This document shows, piece by piece, positions 63,082-64,000 of a DNA stretch of 64,000 nucleotides. The position numbers were made by a program, and so were the translations under genes. Position 1 is the stretch's first letter; every line of letters starts with the position of its first letter. The notes under the pieces were generated by a model that saw only the letters and a program-made list of their open reading frames with translations, ran no database searches and was not told the DNA's origin. Source of the DNA: Bacillus salipaludis (lineage in GTDB: Bacteria; Bacillota; Bacilli; Bacillales_B; DSM-18226); contig NZ_SMYO01000006.1 in NCBI RefSeq assembly GCF_004358205.1, positions 310,001 through 374,000 on the forward strand, given 5' to 3'.

Positions 63082-63507
63082 ATGTTTTCACTTCGCGGGG
63101 ATGCCCATAAAATATACCTTCAATTAAAAAAAGCCTCGAAATTTGATCCATCATTTAAAGAATTAAAAAGGCTTTTAGAAATAGAGGGTATTCAAAATTT
63201 TTATCATGGTATTGATACTGAGACGTTAAAAAGAATTTATTATTGTATGATTAAGGAGAAAAATGGGTCAGGGATGATCCCGATTCTTGTTTCAACGATT
63301 CCCTGGCTGTTAGTCATATTTGCAAAACAATTGCAAGATTTTGTTTTTCAAGACCATAGTATGGTGTGGGCGATTTTCGCGATTATTTCATTGGTTATCC
63401 TCCTATATAGCGTAATCATCCACTTTTACGAAAAATCGTGGGCCGCTGTTCATATTGAAATCATTCAAGCCATTTTAAAAGAACGAAAAAATAGTCAGCA
63501 AAAATAA
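63082..63507 (+). CDS. Hypothetical protein with two C-terminal membrane helices
   Basis: 141 residues, GAAAGAGGATAGG before ATG. Soluble helical part (1-65) followed by two membrane helices (GMIPILVSTIPWLLVIFA and HSMVWAIFAIISLVILLYSVII). No catalytic motif. Not recognised. Confidence 0.55.
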   Translation: MFSLRGDAHKIYLQLKKASKFDPSFKELKRLLEIEGIQNFYHGIDTETLKRIYYCMIKEKNGSGMIPILVSTIPWLLVIFAKQLQDFVFQDHSMVWAIFAIISLVILLYSVIIHFYEKSWAAVHIEIIQAILKERKNSQQK

Positions 63508-63587
63508 TCGTTGCTGGCCGTTTTTATTTTACAATGGGTACAGAGAAAGAGATTCTATTAGAATCGAATCTTGATAGGAGTGAAACA

Positions 63588-64000
63588 ATGAAAATTCTTA
63601 TTGCAGGCGGTTCAGGGTTTGTGGGACAAAAATTAACGGAGCTTCTTTTTAAAAAGGGCCATGATATCATTATTTTGACAAGAAAAGGGAAGCAATCAGA
63701 AGGTACCATAAAGTTTGTTCAATGGATTAAGGAAGGTTCGTCCCCAGAAAAAGAAATTGGCGGGGTAGACGTGGTGATTAATCTTGCGGGTGTATCGATC
63801 AATGATGGCCGCTGGACGGAAAATCACCAACGGCAAATCTATGAAAGCCGAATGACAGCGACTGCTGAGTTGTTAAGAATAGTTGAGGCTCTTTCAGAAA
63901 AGCCATCTGTTTTTATCAATGCAAGTGCGATTGGAATTTACCCTCCGTCCCATGATACTGTTTATACCGAAAAATCAACGGAGGTGGCCAATGACTTTCT
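63588..64000 (+). CDS. TIGR01777 / YfhF-type epimerase (5' part)
   Basis: Starts with ATG after GATAGGAG and is cut by the window end after 137 residues. Nucleotide-binding MKILIAGGSGFVGQKLTELL, then VVINLAGVSINDGRW and SVFINASAIGIYP, typical of the TIGR01777 NAD-dependent epimerase/dehydratase family (SulA-like). Role unclear in Bacilli. The remainder lies beyond the window. Confidence 0.82.
   Translation, partial: MKILIAGGSGFVGQKLTELLFKKGHDIIILTRKGKQSEGTIKFVQWIKEGSSPEKEIGGVDVVINLAGVSINDGRWTENHQRQIYESRMTATAELLRIVEALSEKPSVFINASAIGIYPPSHDTVYTEKSTEVANDF

Overview
The window is chromosomal DNA of a low-GC, endospore-forming Bacillaceae bacterium (Bacillus sensu lato). The support is strong AGGAGG-type ribosome sites, frequent TTG/GTG starts, several spore-coat genes (CotF-, CotD- and CotB-like), two GerA-type germination genes, YheC/YheD-like ATP-grasp proteins and U-rich intrinsic terminators. 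I see no rRNA, tRNA, CRISPR array, transposase or prophage.

Layout. (1) 1-13.4 kb: a catabolic island. It holds a class-III aminotransferase, a GlcD/GlcF-type 2-hydroxyacid oxidase, divergent PxpB/PxpC carboxyltransferase-like subunits with a stand-alone biotin carrier, an aldehyde dehydrogenase and a PxpA-like protein. An AEC-family permease, a sigma-54 activator and a YtcJ-like amidohydrolase follow. (2) 13.5-31 kb: sporulation and spore-surface genes: a CotF-like pair, a small membrane protein with a YceG-like partner, an ATP-grasp/YheC-YheD/MurF-like trio, GerAA- and GerAB-type proteins, ExsC-like, repeat-bearing CotD-like and CotB-like proteins, tiny coat-like proteins and a broken DUF3231 gene. 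A near-perfect sigma-54 promoter with an upstream dyad precedes a GNAT gene. (3) 31.2-38.2 kb: a thiazole/oxazole-modified peptide cluster of the heterocycloanthracin type: a Cys-rich precursor, an E1-like/RRE protein, a YcaO cyclodehydratase and a double-domain SagB dehydrogenase, followed by a DUF975 membrane protein. (4) 38.4-43.7 kb: a macro-domain gene followed by a vWA gene with an internal stop, a CPA2 antiporter, a DUF2161 nuclease-fold protein and three tiny hydrophilic proteins. (5) 43.7-53.9 kb: a 1236-residue DUF2062/GH18/NodB/GT2 fusion, a secreted Thr/Ala/Lys-rich protein, an operon of a coiled-coil glucosaminidase with FtsE and FtsX, and a DUF3311/sodium symporter pair. (6) 54.2-64 kb: a divergent PRPP-synthetase paralogue lacking key catalytic residues, a solitary trpB, transporters, an acyltransferase, small hypotheticals, an UPF0316 protein and the start of a TIGR01777 epimerase. 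Two MITE-like palindromic elements with matching termini lie at 55.2 and 61.2 kb.

Most notable are the TOMM cluster, the biotin-carrier/PxpBC catabolic island, the probable PRPP-synthetase pseudoenzyme, the FtsEX-glucosaminidase operon, the ATP-grasp/Mur-ligase trio, the sigma-54 promoter and two structured intergenic stretches that no gene explains. All family calls come from reading motifs by eye; no database was searched.
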